A DNA stretch of 15,223 nt from CAJBIL01 sp044359525 (GCA_044359525.1 JBIKLY010000083.1:1-15223); one strand, 5' to 3'; counted from the first letter of the stretch, positions 5,173 through 13,620 are shown. Notes: generated by a model from the sequence alone, not told the origin. Program-made: numbers and translations.

Positions 5173-6399
5173 CTACGGCTGAGGGGCCAGACCGGGTGGC
5201 AACAGCACCCACATCTGCCCCGGCTGCTTCATCCTTCCCGCCTGATTCCCCGCCTCGGCGCCAAACCCCCAGAAGAAGTCGGCACGCACGACACCGCGTA
5301 TCGCACCACCGGTATCCTGGGCCAGCATCAAGCGGCGCAAGGGGATTGACGAGTTAGGCTGCGTCGTCGACAAAAACACAGGGGCACCCAGCGGTACATG
5401 ACGCGGATCAACGGCGATACTGCGCTCGGCACTCAGGGGAACCCCCAGCGCACCGGGCGGCCCTTCGTTGGCAGCGCCTTTGGTGGGCAATTCGCGAAAA
5501 AATACGTAACTCGGATTGGCATTCAGCAACTCCGGGAGCTTTGCCGGATTGGCTCTGGCCCATGCCTGAATGCCCTGCATCGACGCCTGCTCCAGCTTCA
5601 ACTCGCCACGCTCGACCAGCAGCCGGCCAATCGACTGATAGGGATGCCCGTTCTGATCGGCATAACCAACGCGCACCATTCCACCATCCGGCAGCCTGAC
5701 CCGCCCGGACCCCTGAATCTGCAGGAAGAAAAGCTCCACGGCATCATCAACCCAGAGCAGGGCGCGATCCGCATATTCCTTTTCGCGCCCGACAATTTCA
5801 GCGCGCGAAAAATAGGGGACGACCTTGTTACCCTGCAAGCGGCCACGCAGGCGCATGTTTTTCAGGTCCGGGAGCACATCGCCAAGATCGATGGTCAGCA
5901 AATCCGGTGGAACGCTGAGCAGGGGCTGGGCAAAGACCCGCGTGCGCGCCCGCGACCCGTGCAGCAGCGGCTCGTAATAGCCGGTAACCATGCCGCTCGT
6001 AGTACTGTCCGGATTGGTCAGCAACCAGGGCTCGAAACGGGATTCGAAGAAACGGCGCAAGCTCGCGACATCGCGCCCGTCGAGACTTTTCGCCTCGTCA
6101 CAGGCCGGGCGCCAGAGCGCGCCCTGGGGCTTGCCGGTCAGCACACGGCAGGAGTGCAGGAAGGCCGGCCAGGCGGCGCTCACATCATCATCGCCCCAGC
6201 CCGGCAGGTCGCTCCAGCGCGCTGCCTGCATTGGCTTGGCCGGGGCTTGCACCGCCGGCAGCACGCCACATTGCGGGCAGACCTGACAGGGGACACAGGC
6301 TTCCACCACAGACGCCTTGTGCGTGGCGCAGGCGGTGAGAAAGATTGCCAGAAACAGGGTAATCAGCATTGCGGAGCGGGATGAGTTGCTTTTGGGCAT
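5173..6399 (-). CDS. mltA: Membrane-bound lytic murein transglycosylase A (lipoprotein)
   Basis: Cleaves the MurNAc-GlcNAc bond of peptidoglycan to give 1,6-anhydro ends, acting from the periplasmic side of the outer membrane. The start at 6399 gives a lipoprotein signal (residues 1-23) with lipobox LTAC and lipidated C24; the frame is open further upstream, but that part would run into the divergent gene. After a linker, the MltA beta-barrel region holds GMVTGYYEP and FFLQIQGSGRV. The C-terminal 3D/double-psi barrel has VDPRHVPLG and AQDTGGAIRG followed by RADFFWGFG and AGNQAGRMKQPGQMW, including the conserved aspartates of the active site. The product is 408 aa, normal for the family. Odd: just after the lipobox it carries CVPCQVCPQC, four cysteines each spaced by two residues. 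No strong Shine-Dalgarno was seen. Confidence 0.94.
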   Translation of the reverse strand: MPKSNSSRSAMLITLFLAIFLTACATHKASVVEACVPCQVCPQCGVLPAVQAPAKPMQAARWSDLPGWGDDDVSAAWPAFLHSCRVLTGKPQGALWRPACDEAKSLDGRDVASLRRFFESRFEPWLLTNPDSTTSGMVTGYYEPLLHGSRARTRVFAQPLLSVPPDLLTIDLGDVLPDLKNMRLRGRLQGNKVVPYFSRAEIVGREKEYADRALLWVDDAVELFFLQIQGSGRVRLPDGGMVRVGYADQNGHPYQSIGRLLVERGELKLEQASMQGIQAWARANPAKLPELLNANPSYVFFRELPTKGAANEGPPGALGVPLSAERSIAVDPRHVPLGAPVFLSTTQPNSSIPLRRLMLAQDTGGAIRGVVRADFFWGFGAEAGNQAGRMKQPGQMWVLLPPGLAPQP

Positions 6400-6449
6400 G
6401 GTTTGGCTAGAGTGTCGGGTTCGTCGATTGCCGAAGTATACCTCCCCCC

Positions 6450-7361
6450 ATGACTGACTCGATCCCACAACTGGCAAGCTTTCTCGCGCGCGCCGAAAAA
6501 CTGCTCGAACGTCTGGAACCGCTACTCCCACCCGCATCGCAAACACCGGACTGGCACGCAGCCGACGCCTTCCGCTGGCGCAAACGCGGCGGCGCCGGGT
6601 ATTTGCAGGCAATACAAAACCCGCCTTCCATTCGCCTGAAAGACCTGCGCGACATCGATGAACAGAAATCGCGCATCGACGCCAACACGCGCCAGTTTGT
6701 TGCCGGACGTCCGGCCAACAACGTGTTACTCACCGGCGCACGCGGCTCCGGCAAGTCCTCGATCATCAAGGCGCTGCTCAACGAATATGCAAAAAAAGGT
6801 CTGCGCCTGATCGAAGTCGACAAAAATGATCTGATCGATTTGCCGGACATCGTCGACCTGATCGAAGGGCGCCCGGAGCGCTTCGTCATTTTTTGCGACG
6901 ACCTTTCCTTCGACGCCGGCGATGCCACCTACAAGGCACTCAAGGTCGTGCTCGACGGCTCGATTTCGGCAGCGCCGGACAACGTGCTGATCTACGCCAC
7001 CTCAAACCGGCGCCATCTTATGCCCGAATATTTTGAGGAGAACCTCGAAAGCAAACGCGTTGGCGATGAGATCCACCCGGGCGAAGCCATCGAGGAAAAG
7101 ATCTCGCTGTCGGAGCGCTTCGGCCTGTGGATTTCCTTCTACCCTTTCGATCAGGACGCCTACCTCAACATTGCCGCCCACTGGTTGAAATCGTTCGGCT
7201 GTGATGACGCCGAAATTGCCGGTGCAGAACGTGAAGCGCTCAACTGGGCACTGATGCGCGGCTCGCGCAGCGGCCGCGTCGCCTGGCAGTTCGCCAAGGA
7301 CTGGGCCGGCACGCATAACAGCGGCGCAGAAACAACCGCAAGAACAAAACGCCGCAAATGA
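6450..7361 (+). CDS. DUF815-family P-loop ATPase
   Basis: Cytoplasmic AAA-like ATPase of the DUF815 family; its cellular role is not established. Visible motifs are Walker A GARGSGKS (96-103), a Walker B-like segment FVIFCDDLSF (145-154) and a sensor-1-like YATSNRRHL (182-190). The preceding segment with IRLKDLRDIDEQK (61-73) is typical of this family, and the length of 303 aa is usual. The C-terminal tail is basic. The gene is divergent from mltA with 50 bp between starts. TATACC (6437-6442) lies only 7 bases before the ATG, so a leaderless or very short-leader transcript is possible; no good Shine-Dalgarno is present. Its stop overlaps the start of the next gene (ATGA), indicating translational coupling. 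Confidence 0.9.
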   Translation: MTDSIPQLASFLARAEKLLERLEPLLPPASQTPDWHAADAFRWRKRGGAGYLQAIQNPPSIRLKDLRDIDEQKSRIDANTRQFVAGRPANNVLLTGARGSGKSSIIKALLNEYAKKGLRLIEVDKNDLIDLPDIVDLIEGRPERFVIFCDDLSFDAGDATYKALKVVLDGSISAAPDNVLIYATSNRRHLMPEYFEENLESKRVGDEIHPGEAIEEKISLSERFGLWISFYPFDQDAYLNIAAHWLKSFGCDDAEIAGAEREALNWALMRGSRSGRVAWQFAKDWAGTHNSGAETTARTKRRK

Positions 7362-8311
7362 GCCCGATTGTTGAAGTGGCCGCCGCAGTCATGCTGCGCG
7401 ACACCGCTGACGGGGAGCAATTTTTGCTGGCGCAACGCCCCGAAGGCAAGGTTTACGCAGGCTACTGGGAGTTTCCCGGCGGCAAGGTCGAACCGGGAGA
7501 AACGGTACGCGAAGCACTGGTGCGCGAACTGCAGGAAGAACTCGGCATCACCGTAACGGCTGCAACACCCTGGCTAACCCGCGAATTTACCTATCCGCAC
7601 GCAACCGTTCGCCTGAACTTCTGGCGCGTCACCCGGTGGACGGGCGAAATCGGCATTACGGCGCCGCTTGAGCACAGCGCGGTGAGCTGGTTAAGCACGC
7701 AGGCCGCGCCGACGGTCGCACCGATTCTGCCCGCCAACGCCCGTATCCTCAAGGCGCTGGCTTTGCCGCGCATGATGGCTATTACGCAATCGACAGCAGG
7801 CGGCGAGGATCTTGAGCTGAAGCGTATTTCCAACGGACTGGTGCAAGGCATTCGCTTATTCCAGATTCGCGACAAAGAACTTCCACCACCCGAACGCGCC
7901 TGGTTTGCGCAGACCGTGAAGGAAATACTGCGCCACAGCGACGCAATCATTGTCGTCAACGATGATGCGGCACTGGCGCAAGCCATTCATGCACACGGCC
8001 TCCATCTTTCCGCGAAGACCCTGCGCGACTGCATCGCGCGCCCCGATTTTGAGTGGGTCGGCGCCTCCTGCCACGATGCGCAGGAACTGGCGCAGGCAGC
8101 CCGGCTCGGGCTCGACTACGCGCTACTCGGCCCGGTGCTATGCACACCGACGCATCCGGAACATGCAGGCATTGGCTGGGCTGGTTTCAGGGAATTGGCA
8201 GCGGGTTCGCCCATCCCCGTTTTCGCGCTTGGTGGCATGCAACAGGAGATGCTGGGAACGGCGATGGAGAATGGTGCGCACGGCATCGCAATGATGCGCG
8301 GCTGGGGCTGA
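7358..8311 (+). CDS. mutT: Nudix hydrolase (MutT-type) fused to a ThiE/TenI-like domain
   Basis: Two-domain cytoplasmic protein of 317 aa. Residues 1-130 form a Nudix domain with a perfect G-x5-E-x7-REUxEExGU box at 42-64 (GKVEPGE, then RELQEELGI), and QRPEGKVYAGYWEFPGG before it is typical of MutT, which removes 8-oxo-dGTP from the nucleotide pool. Residues 140-315 resemble thiamine-phosphate synthase/TenI barrels: GIRLFQIRDKELP, AIIVVNDDAALA, HGLHLSAKTL, WVGASCHDAQEL, YALLGPVLCTPTHPEH and GWAGF plus PVFALGGM. This MutT-ThiE-like fusion is widespread in beta- and gammaproteobacteria (recalled). Whether the second domain is catalytic is unclear, and thiamine synthesis should not be assumed. 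The start overlaps the DUF815 stop by 4 bases. It ends 27 bp from the converging yacG. Confidence 0.93.
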   Translation: MSPIVEVAAAVMLRDTADGEQFLLAQRPEGKVYAGYWEFPGGKVEPGETVREALVRELQEELGITVTAATPWLTREFTYPHATVRLNFWRVTRWTGEIGITAPLEHSAVSWLSTQAAPTVAPILPANARILKALALPRMMAITQSTAGGEDLELKRISNGLVQGIRLFQIRDKELPPPERAWFAQTVKEILRHSDAIIVVNDDAALAQAIHAHGLHLSAKTLRDCIARPDFEWVGASCHDAQELAQAARLGLDYALLGPVLCTPTHPEHAGIGWAGFRELAAGSPIPVFALGGMQQEMLGTAMENGAHGIAMMRGWG

Positions 8312-8338
8312 GGCAGGCCAACTCCACGCCTGCAGGCG

Positions 8339-8536
8339 CTACTCGCCGGCCGGTGGTTCATCCAGCAACGGATCAGCGCTCTCTTGCACCGGCACGCGAT
8401 AAGACTCGGACGCCCAGGCGCCGAGGTCGATCATCTTGCAGCGTTCGGAGCAAAATGGCCGCCAGGCATTCGATGCACTCCAGGGCGTCTCGCTGCCGCA
8501 CTGCGGGCAGCGAACTTTAGGCGCAGCTTTGACCAT
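8339..8536 (-). CDS. yacG: DNA gyrase inhibitor / zinc-binding protein YacG
   Basis: A 65-aa protein. The four zinc ligands are C10 and C13 in RCPQCG and C29 and C33 in PFCSERCK, followed by the conserved IDLGAWASESYRVP. In E. coli the family binds GyrB and inhibits gyrase. The start is the ATG at 8536, whose A is also the last base of the zapD TGA (TGATG), so translation is probably coupled; a TTG one codon upstream is less likely. The C-terminal tail is acidic. Confidence 0.93.
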   Translation of the reverse strand: MVKAAPKVRCPQCGSETPWSASNAWRPFCSERCKMIDLGAWASESYRVPVQESADPLLDEPPAGE

Positions 8537-9291
8537 CAAAGGTTACAGAAAACCATTTCAAACTCGACATCATCGTCGCAGTGACGCGGCCGATGATCGC
8601 TTTCGGGCCGCGTAAAACGAATGTTCAACGCGTATTTGTTGGCACTGATTTCGGGAACAAAGGGTGCATGCAGTTTGAGTGAAATACGCACCATCTGCGA
8701 ACCGCTGCCACCCAGCATCAACTGGAACATGCCCCCCTTGGCAAGCTGCTGCTCCGACCGGCCACTGGCGCGCAACAAGCGCAGCACGATGGTCAGGCCG
8801 TCACGTAACGGCATCAGCGGCTTCACCCACCCGGCCAATGCCTCACGGCGATAGTCGGGCTCATGGTGCAGCCAGTAATGGTAGGAAGGCAGATCAAATT
8901 CGCAAACACCACCGGGGATCACCGCACGACTCTTGATACCCATCAGCCAGTCGTTCTCACGCAGATACTGACCGATCTTGCCGGCCATTCCGAGCAAGGC
9001 CGCTGAGGCCTGTTCGATTTCATACAAGGCGCCGGAAAGCGCTTCTTCGGAGATGTCGGGGTTATTGCGAAACACCAGCAATGTCTGACGCTGGCGTTCG
9101 AGTTCCTGAATCAGATCCATCTTGAGATCGGCACGACCGGCCACCTCAAGAATTTCGAACAGGGTAAGCAGCACGGCATGATGCTCATGGGTGCCATCCT
9201 GCTGCATGAAGTAGGCAGCTTTTTCGAACAAATCCTCCAGACGCAGCAGGGTACGTATGCGCTCGTTGAAAGGATATTCGTAAGTGATCAC
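8536..9291 (-). CDS. zapD: Cell division protein ZapD
   Basis: ZapD (YacF) binds and bundles FtsZ at the division septum. The 251-aa sequence begins ITYEYPFNERIRTLLRLEDL, the family's characteristic N-terminus, continues with a helical region, and has the C-terminal beta-rich part with RALNIRF-like strands. The start is a GTG at 9291, without a clear Shine-Dalgarno, 60 bp after the coaE stop. It shares one base with yacG. The order coaE-zapD-yacG is conserved in many proteobacteria, usually after the type IV pilus genes pilB-pilC-pilD, which are not present here. Confidence 0.93.
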   Translation of the reverse strand: MITYEYPFNERIRTLLRLEDLFEKAAYFMQQDGTHEHHAVLLTLFEILEVAGRADLKMDLIQELERQRQTLLVFRNNPDISEEALSGALYEIEQASAALLGMAGKIGQYLRENDWLMGIKSRAVIPGGVCEFDLPSYHYWLHHEPDYRREALAGWVKPLMPLRDGLTIVLRLLRASGRSEQQLAKGGMFQLMLGGSGSQMVRISLKLHAPFVPEISANKYALNIRFTRPESDHRPRHCDDDVEFEMVFCNL

Positions 9292-9351
9292 GCCGCCGCC
9301 GAATCGAAAATGTGAGAATTCCTATAAGTCTGAACTATTTGCAGCAAAACC

Positions 9352-9972
9352 TCAACAGTCTGCATTAAGTTTGATGCAAGCCAGCCCCAGATAGTTGCGA
9401 TGCAGTATTTCAACCTGCGGAATCAGCGCTTCCAGGCCATCGTTATTGAACACCAGATCATCCGCCGCCGCCCGTCGATCAGCACGTGAAGCCTGCGCCG
9501 ACATGATCGCCTTCAACTGATCAAGCGCCAGACCGCTGCGTGCCATGACGCGTGAGACCTGTACCGCTTCATCGCAATCGACCACCAGAATGCGATCAAC
9601 GCGTTCCCGGAAATTGCCGGATTCAACCAGCAAAGGCACGGCGAGCAGCACGTAAGGCGCCTTACTGGCCGCGCACTGCGCCGCACTCTCGGCCCGAATC
9701 ATCGGATGAAGAATCGCTTCCAGCCGGCCTTTTGCCAACGGATCGGAGAACACCAGCGCACGCATGGCCTCTCGGTCCAGGCTGCCATCCGCGCGCAGCA
9801 AGGTCTTGCCAAAGACCGCAGCAATCGCGCCCATGGCCCGGCCCTGCGGCCCGGTGAACTGGTGCGCGATGCCATCGGTGTCGACCAACCCTGCGCCGTG
9901 CTGAACAAAAAGATCCGCAACCGTGCTCTTGCCACTACCGATGCCGCCGGTCAAACCGACAATAAAGGTCAT
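9352..9972 (-). CDS. coaE: Dephospho-CoA kinase
   Basis: Catalyses the last step of coenzyme A synthesis, ATP-dependent phosphorylation of dephospho-CoA at the 3' hydroxyl of its ribose. The P-loop is GLTGGIGSGKST (6-17), followed by VDTDGIAHQ, ILHPMIR and VPLLVESG, then VDCDE and the lid-like stretch with ARSG and RADRRAAADDLVFNNDG, all family landmarks. Of two possible starts, the ATG at 9972 is chosen because the protein then begins MTFIVGLTGG, as in the family, and because it overlaps the stop of the SPOR gene (ATGA). This gives 206 aa. Confidence 0.95.
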   Translation of the reverse strand: MTFIVGLTGGIGSGKSTVADLFVQHGAGLVDTDGIAHQFTGPQGRAMGAIAAVFGKTLLRADGSLDREAMRALVFSDPLAKGRLEAILHPMIRAESAAQCAASKAPYVLLAVPLLVESGNFRERVDRILVVDCDEAVQVSRVMARSGLALDQLKAIMSAQASRADRRAAADDLVFNNDGLEALIPQVEILHRNYLGLACIKLNADC

Positions 9973-10631
9973 TGCGCCGGGATCTTGCAAACGCCCGGCT
10001 TGCTCTCCGGCAACAGTGTGACAACGGCCTCACGCAGGGCGTCGACCTTTGCACCGGGGCCAGTGGCGACAATTGCCGCCAGATCAGGCTTGACGATCCG
10101 CTCGCCAACCCGGGCTGACTTGACACCCTTGACACGAAGTATTTCAAGCCGCTCATTGGCCGCCTCTTCAGAGGAAAAAATACCCAGCGAAATTGCATAC
10201 TGATTGGGGCCGGCATCCGTTACGACAAAAAACTCCGGCACGCCGAGCTTCTTCAACTCGGTAGTTTTTTTGTCAGCCGCAGCCTTATTTGTCGATGGCG
10301 CAATAAATACCCAGTAGGTACTGCTGCCCGGAACAACACGCCGAGTGAGCTTGAAGACGGAGAATTTTTCAGCCGCCAGTCGCTCCACCTGGTCCGCATC
10401 GGCGACGTTCAAATCCACCCACTCCAGGCAAGCGTTGTCGACCGGCTTCCCGGCACTTTCCGCCTTGACCAGCGCCGGCGCTTCGCCGCGTGCGACGACG
10501 CTGATCTGATCCGCCAGAAGCTGTTGCTGGAGACGAATTGCATCGGGACTGGCGGAAGATCCCAAATAGCCCTGTGTCCAGACGAAAAACAGGAGATTGG
10601 CGAAAACCAGCAGAAAAACGATGGCGCGCAT
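9969..10631 (-). CDS. SPOR-domain membrane-anchored protein
   Basis: A 220-aa protein with a single N-terminal membrane anchor (residues 2-20, RAIVFLLVFANLLFFVWTQ), no cleavage site, and a periplasmic part. The stretch with YWVFIAPSTNKAAADKKTTELKK-LGV and then QYAISLGIFSSEEAANERL plus KGVKSARVGER is a SPOR domain, which binds glycan strands lacking stem peptides, typically at the septum. The gene overlaps coaE by 4 bases and therefore heads the run SPOR-coaE-zapD-yacG. Sitting with zapD, a division role is plausible but inferred. In many betaproteobacteria a similar SPOR gene is beside the birA-coaX pair, so its position before coaE is worth noting. Confidence 0.85.
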   Translation of the reverse strand: MRAIVFLLVFANLLFFVWTQGYLGSSASPDAIRLQQQLLADQISVVARGEAPALVKAESAGKPVDNACLEWVDLNVADADQVERLAAEKFSVFKLTRRVVPGSSTYWVFIAPSTNKAAADKKTTELKKLGVPEFFVVTDAGPNQYAISLGIFSSEEAANERLEILRVKGVKSARVGERIVKPDLAAIVATGPGAKVDALREAVVTLLPESKPGVCKIPAQ

Positions 10632-10803
10632 CAGTGCAATGATCCAATGTCAGACCGATACGGTAGCGCCGGCAGGGCTACGACCGTGCGATGCCGGTCG
10701 CCTGGAATGACAAACCCCTCGGACTCAGGACAAAACGGTTGCATGAAATTTCCCGGCACTTTCTATTGATCGCAGGGGAGAAAGTATAACGTTGCTGCAT
10801 CAG

Positions 10804-11205
10804 TTATGCTGCCTGCGTTGAAAATTTGGTCTCCGCAGACATGCCCCGCTGCAGTTCCTGCCGGTCCAGACAATCTGGCGCAAAAGCGGCGATCAGTCGC
10901 TCGCAGGCGGCACGTGCGGCAGCACTGTTGTCCTGGCTGAAATTACACACATAGAGATCGAGCGTCACTGCCCGCAGCTCCGGCCAGGTATGCACCGCCA
11001 GATGCGACTCGGCGAGAACAACGGCACCGGTAGCGCCGGCCGGCTCGTCGGCACTGCCAAACTGATGAAAGATTTGCCCGACGGCAGTCAAGCCGGGTGT
11101 CGAACAAACATCGAGACAAAGCGCGCGCAAGGCGCCGGCATCGCTCAACAAGCGCGGCTCGCAGCGGCATTCGTGGAGGTCGGCGATCAGGTGGAGTCCG
11201 TGCAT
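10804..11205 (-). CDS. speD: S-adenosylmethionine decarboxylase proenzyme
   Basis: Decarboxylates S-adenosylmethionine to supply aminopropyl groups for spermidine. The 133-aa proenzyme has the self-cleavage site in AESHLAVHTWPE: cleavage between E66 and S67 turns S67 into the pyruvoyl cofactor, with H72 nearby. The catalytic cysteine is C87 in LYVCNFSQDN. The short length fits the bacterial class 1b type. No speE gene is next to it in the window. The C-terminal tail after about residue 115 is longer than the minimal fold and not conserved. No strong Shine-Dalgarno is seen at the ATG at 11205. Confidence 0.94.
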   Translation of the reverse strand: MHGLHLIADLHECRCEPRLLSDAGALRALCLDVCSTPGLTAVGQIFHQFGSADEPAGATGAVVLAESHLAVHTWPELRAVTLDLYVCNFSQDNSAAARAACERLIAAFAPDCLDRQELQRGMSAETKFSTQAA

Positions 11206-11286
11206 GGCGGGGATCTCAGGCAGGTTTCAGGTATTAACGGTTGCTTCGCCAAGCTACCCGTAACGTCAATTCAAGGCCACGAAACA

Positions 11287-11581
11287 TCATTCACTCCGAC
11301 GTGCCATCCAGTAGCCCGGCTCACGTCGCAAGTGCATCACGGCCAGCACGAGCAGGCGCGCGCTGGTCGATTCGTACAGAACACCATCGGAAGCGGTTGA
11401 CCAATACGCGGCGAACATCGCCAGAAAGCCGTGCCCAAGCGTCTGGCATGGCTGCGGCACGGTGAATGGCGGCGTGGATTTCGGCGGCGAAGTCCAGACC
11501 CAGACCAATTTCGCGCACTTCGTACCAATCTACAGCGGCTTCAAACTCTTCAGCTGCTTCGGGGTGAAACTCGATGTTCAT
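11287..11581 (-). pseudogene. RelE/ParE-family toxin, frameshifted
   Basis: The first frame gives MNIEFHPEAAEEFEAAVDWY, then IGLGLDFAAEIHAAI and RRVLVNRF, all typical of ParE-like ribosome- or gyrase-targeting toxins. At 11386-11389 the family-like ending moves to another frame, GVLYESTSARLLVLAVMHL and RREPGYWMARRSE, ending at 11287. Restoring the frame (loss of two bases, or one extra base) gives a normal 97-98 aa toxin. As it stands the protein has an unrelated Arg-rich tail and stops at 11321, so it is probably inactive. The ATG at 11581 overlaps the antitoxin stop (TAATG), a standard toxin-antitoxin arrangement. A sequencing error is an alternative explanation. Confidence 0.82.
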
Positions 11582-11801
11582 TAAGCGTGGCGTTGCTGGA
11601 TGCGCTCAAAAACCTGCTCTGCGGGTATCGTCTGAATCTGGCCACTGACGATCTCGCCCCTGCGACGGTTTGCAACGGCCAGCAAGCAGCCGTTGTCGCG
11701 TCATCTTGCGGATTAAGGCTTTGCAACAGGGCTTCGGCCATGCGTGCACGCCCTTCCATTGGCAGGGAGATGACTTCATCTAACAGGGCATTTGTTTTCA
11801 T
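11581..11801 (-). pseudogene. Antitoxin of the addiction-module type, frameshifted
   Basis: The start MKTNALLDEVISLPMEGRAR and MAEALLQSLNP are typical of small antitoxins paired with RelE/ParE toxins. At 11682-11686 one base (probably a G in TTGG) is missing. After it the true continuation LAVANRRRGEIVSGQIQ and IPAEQVFERIQQRHA is found one frame over, ending at TAA 11581-11583, which overlaps the toxin start. Restored length is 73 aa, as usual for the family. Without repair the frame runs on to 11550 with an unrelated tail of about 43 residues, so the antitoxin C-terminus that would neutralise the toxin is lost. Confidence 0.82.
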
Positions 11802-12108
11802 CGGTCAAACCTCGCTATTTCTTTTCGGTGCTTCGTTCGACTTTACGCTGATAGCAGACAGGGGGCAACGCGTAGCGGGTAGATCAGAGCGAACCTCTCT
11901 CGATCGCCTGCCGCGCAATCCGCAACGGCGGAAAAACGGTGATTAACCGTTCGCAGGCGGAACCCTTTCGGCATATCTTCCATACTGACGGAAGGCCTTC
12001 ACGACGACGATTAGGCGCATTGAAATGCTGGATTTGAGCTTACATCAATAAACGTAATTTCAAAGCGATCTTTAGCTTGGCACGTTAAAAAGCTTGCCGG
12101 TTAAGGTT
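11802..12108. other. Gene-free stretch between the broken toxin-antitoxin pair and the ATPase gene
   Basis: Only short open frames occur (for example 46 codons on the minus strand starting near 11999), without family resemblance or a Shine-Dalgarno. The promoter of the antitoxin gene should lie in its first 100 bases. Nothing else could be supported. Confidence 0.4.
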
Positions 12109-13587
12109 TCAGCCGGCCGGCACAGTTCTCCCCTGCGCCCACAGCCGCAAGTACGCAATTTTTTCCGCCATCACCACAGACAGTGGTTTGGTACGCGCCA
12201 TTTCGTCTGCTACGTGCAGGTTTGCCAGCGGCTTGTTGTCTTGTTTCGCGGCGTACATCGAGGACACGACCGCCTGTTCTATTTCAGCGCCGGAGAAGCC
12301 CTCCGCCGCTTTGGCGAGAGCGACCAGATCGAAACCAGCCGCCTCTTGGCCGCGCCGTTTCAGATGAATACGCAGTATCTCGACGCGCTGGTTTTCGGTC
12401 GGCAGATCAACAAAAAATATTTCATCCACCCGCCCCTTGCGGACTAATTCGGGCGGTAGTCGCTCGATGTCGTTCGAGGTTGCCACCAGAAAAACCCGAC
12501 CGCTGCGCTCCGCCATCCAGGTCAGCAGGGTACCCAGTACCCGCCGCGATTCACCGCCGTCGGAATCGCTGGTGGCCATACCTTTTTCGATTTCGTCGAG
12601 CCACAACACGCAAGGCGACATAGCGTCAGCCACTTTCAGCGACTCACGCAGGTTGCGCTCGGTTTCGCCGAGATACTTGTTATAGAGCGCGCCAAAATCG
12701 AGCCGCAATAACGGCACGCCCCAGGCAACTGCAACGGCTTTGGCTGCCATGCTTTTGCCGCAACCCTGAACGCCGAGCAGCAGGATGCCTTTTGGCGTTT
12801 CCAGCCGGGTCTGTTCGGGGTTGCCGCGAAACGCCTCGCGGCGCGCCAGCAACCATTTTTTCAGATTATCCAGGCCGGCAAGCTCCTCCAGGCGAATCGT
12901 CGGCTCTTCCAGCGACAACACACCGTCACGGCCCAGCAAGTCGCGTTTGGCCTGATAAATGCGCTTGAAATCGGCTTCGGTCAGCGCACCGTCATCGAGC
13001 AAAACCTGGCGAATCACCCGCCGCGCATCGACCGCCCCCAAGCCGGAAAGATGCTGCAGCAAACCTTCAACCGCTGCCGGCTCGCCCATCGGTTCGCGCA
13101 CCGGGTCGGCAGCGCGTAACTGGGCCACCTCTTCTTTCAGGATGATCAGCACCTCGTCCCGGGACAAGCTGGGCAGATCAAAGGTTGCGGCGATTTTTTC
13201 CAGGTCGCCCGGCAACTTCAAACCATGGCCGATCAAGATCAGTGTCCGGCCCTTGCCCTGCGCAGCGGCGTCCTTGAGCAAACGGGCATGCACCGGGTCG
13301 TCGAGAAAAGGCTGCAAATCGAGCAACAAATACAGACCCGGCTCGCTGCTGGTTGCCAGATGCCGCAGCAGATCCACCGGCTTAGCAAACGCCGCGGATT
13401 CGCGCTCGGCCATGGCCGGCGACAAACGGACCAGACCCTCGCTCACCTTCCAGCAGTAACAGGCAGTATCGCGTTTGCGGGCCAGCGCCTCGACCAGTTG
13501 AATCGCCCGAATTTCTTCGTGGGTGTCAATGGTAACAAGGGGAAATCTTGATTCGACTAACAGCTCCAGATCACGAGGCACTTGCAT
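12109..13587 (-). CDS. Ycf46-like AAA+ ATPase
   Basis: A 492-aa cytoplasmic AAA+ protein. The N-terminal third (PLVTIDTHEE, LYLLLDLQPFL, LILIGHGLKLP) is the degenerate, nucleotide-binding-like domain characteristic of the Ycf46 group. The C-terminal AAA+ module has Walker A GVQGCGKS (272-279), Walker B VLWLDEIEKG (327-336), sensor-1 VATSND (368-373) and the arginine-finger region RKGRVDE, followed by a helical lid with FSGAEIEQAV. Ycf46 was linked to inorganic carbon use in cyanobacteria; the role in proteobacteria is unknown to me. The ATG at 13587 is preferred over the one at 13599 because AAGGA then sits at a usable distance, while at 13599 it would touch the start codon. It is divergent from the binding-protein/OmpA gene. 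Confidence 0.9.
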   Translation of the reverse strand: MQVPRDLELLVESRFPLVTIDTHEEIRAIQLVEALARKRDTACYCWKVSEGLVRLSPAMAERESAAFAKPVDLLRHLATSSEPGLYLLLDLQPFLDDPVHARLLKDAAAQGKGRTLILIGHGLKLPGDLEKIAATFDLPSLSRDEVLIILKEEVAQLRAADPVREPMGEPAAVEGLLQHLSGLGAVDARRVIRQVLLDDGALTEADFKRIYQAKRDLLGRDGVLSLEEPTIRLEELAGLDNLKKWLLARREAFRGNPEQTRLETPKGILLLGVQGCGKSMAAKAVAVAWGVPLLRLDFGALYNKYLGETERNLRESLKVADAMSPCVLWLDEIEKGMATSDSDGGESRRVLGTLLTWMAERSGRVFLVATSNDIERLPPELVRKGRVDEIFFVDLPTENQRVEILRIHLKRRGQEAAGFDLVALAKAAEGFSGAEIEQAVVSSMYAAKQDNKPLANLHVADEMARTKPLSVVMAEKIAYLRLWAQGRTVPAG

Positions 13588-13620
13588 GCAATTTTCCATC
13601 CTTGAGTCATCGATCTATAT

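Noticed and set aside
5398..6384. 328-codon open frame on the + strand over mltA
   Set aside because: Antisense to a well-supported MltA with lipobox and catalytic motifs; the composition reflects codon bias of the other strand.
6450..6928. Minus-strand extension of mltA upstream to 6612
   Set aside because: The extension is Arg-rich, overlaps the start of the divergent DUF815 gene, and would bury the lipoprotein signal peptide inside the protein.
11431..11946. 171-codon + strand frame over the toxin-antitoxin region
   Set aside because: Antisense to two recognisable though frameshifted genes; no recognisable domain.
12959..13459. 166-codon + strand frame over the AAA+ ATPase
   Set aside because: Shadow of the ATPase gene, Ser/Arg-rich and without motifs.
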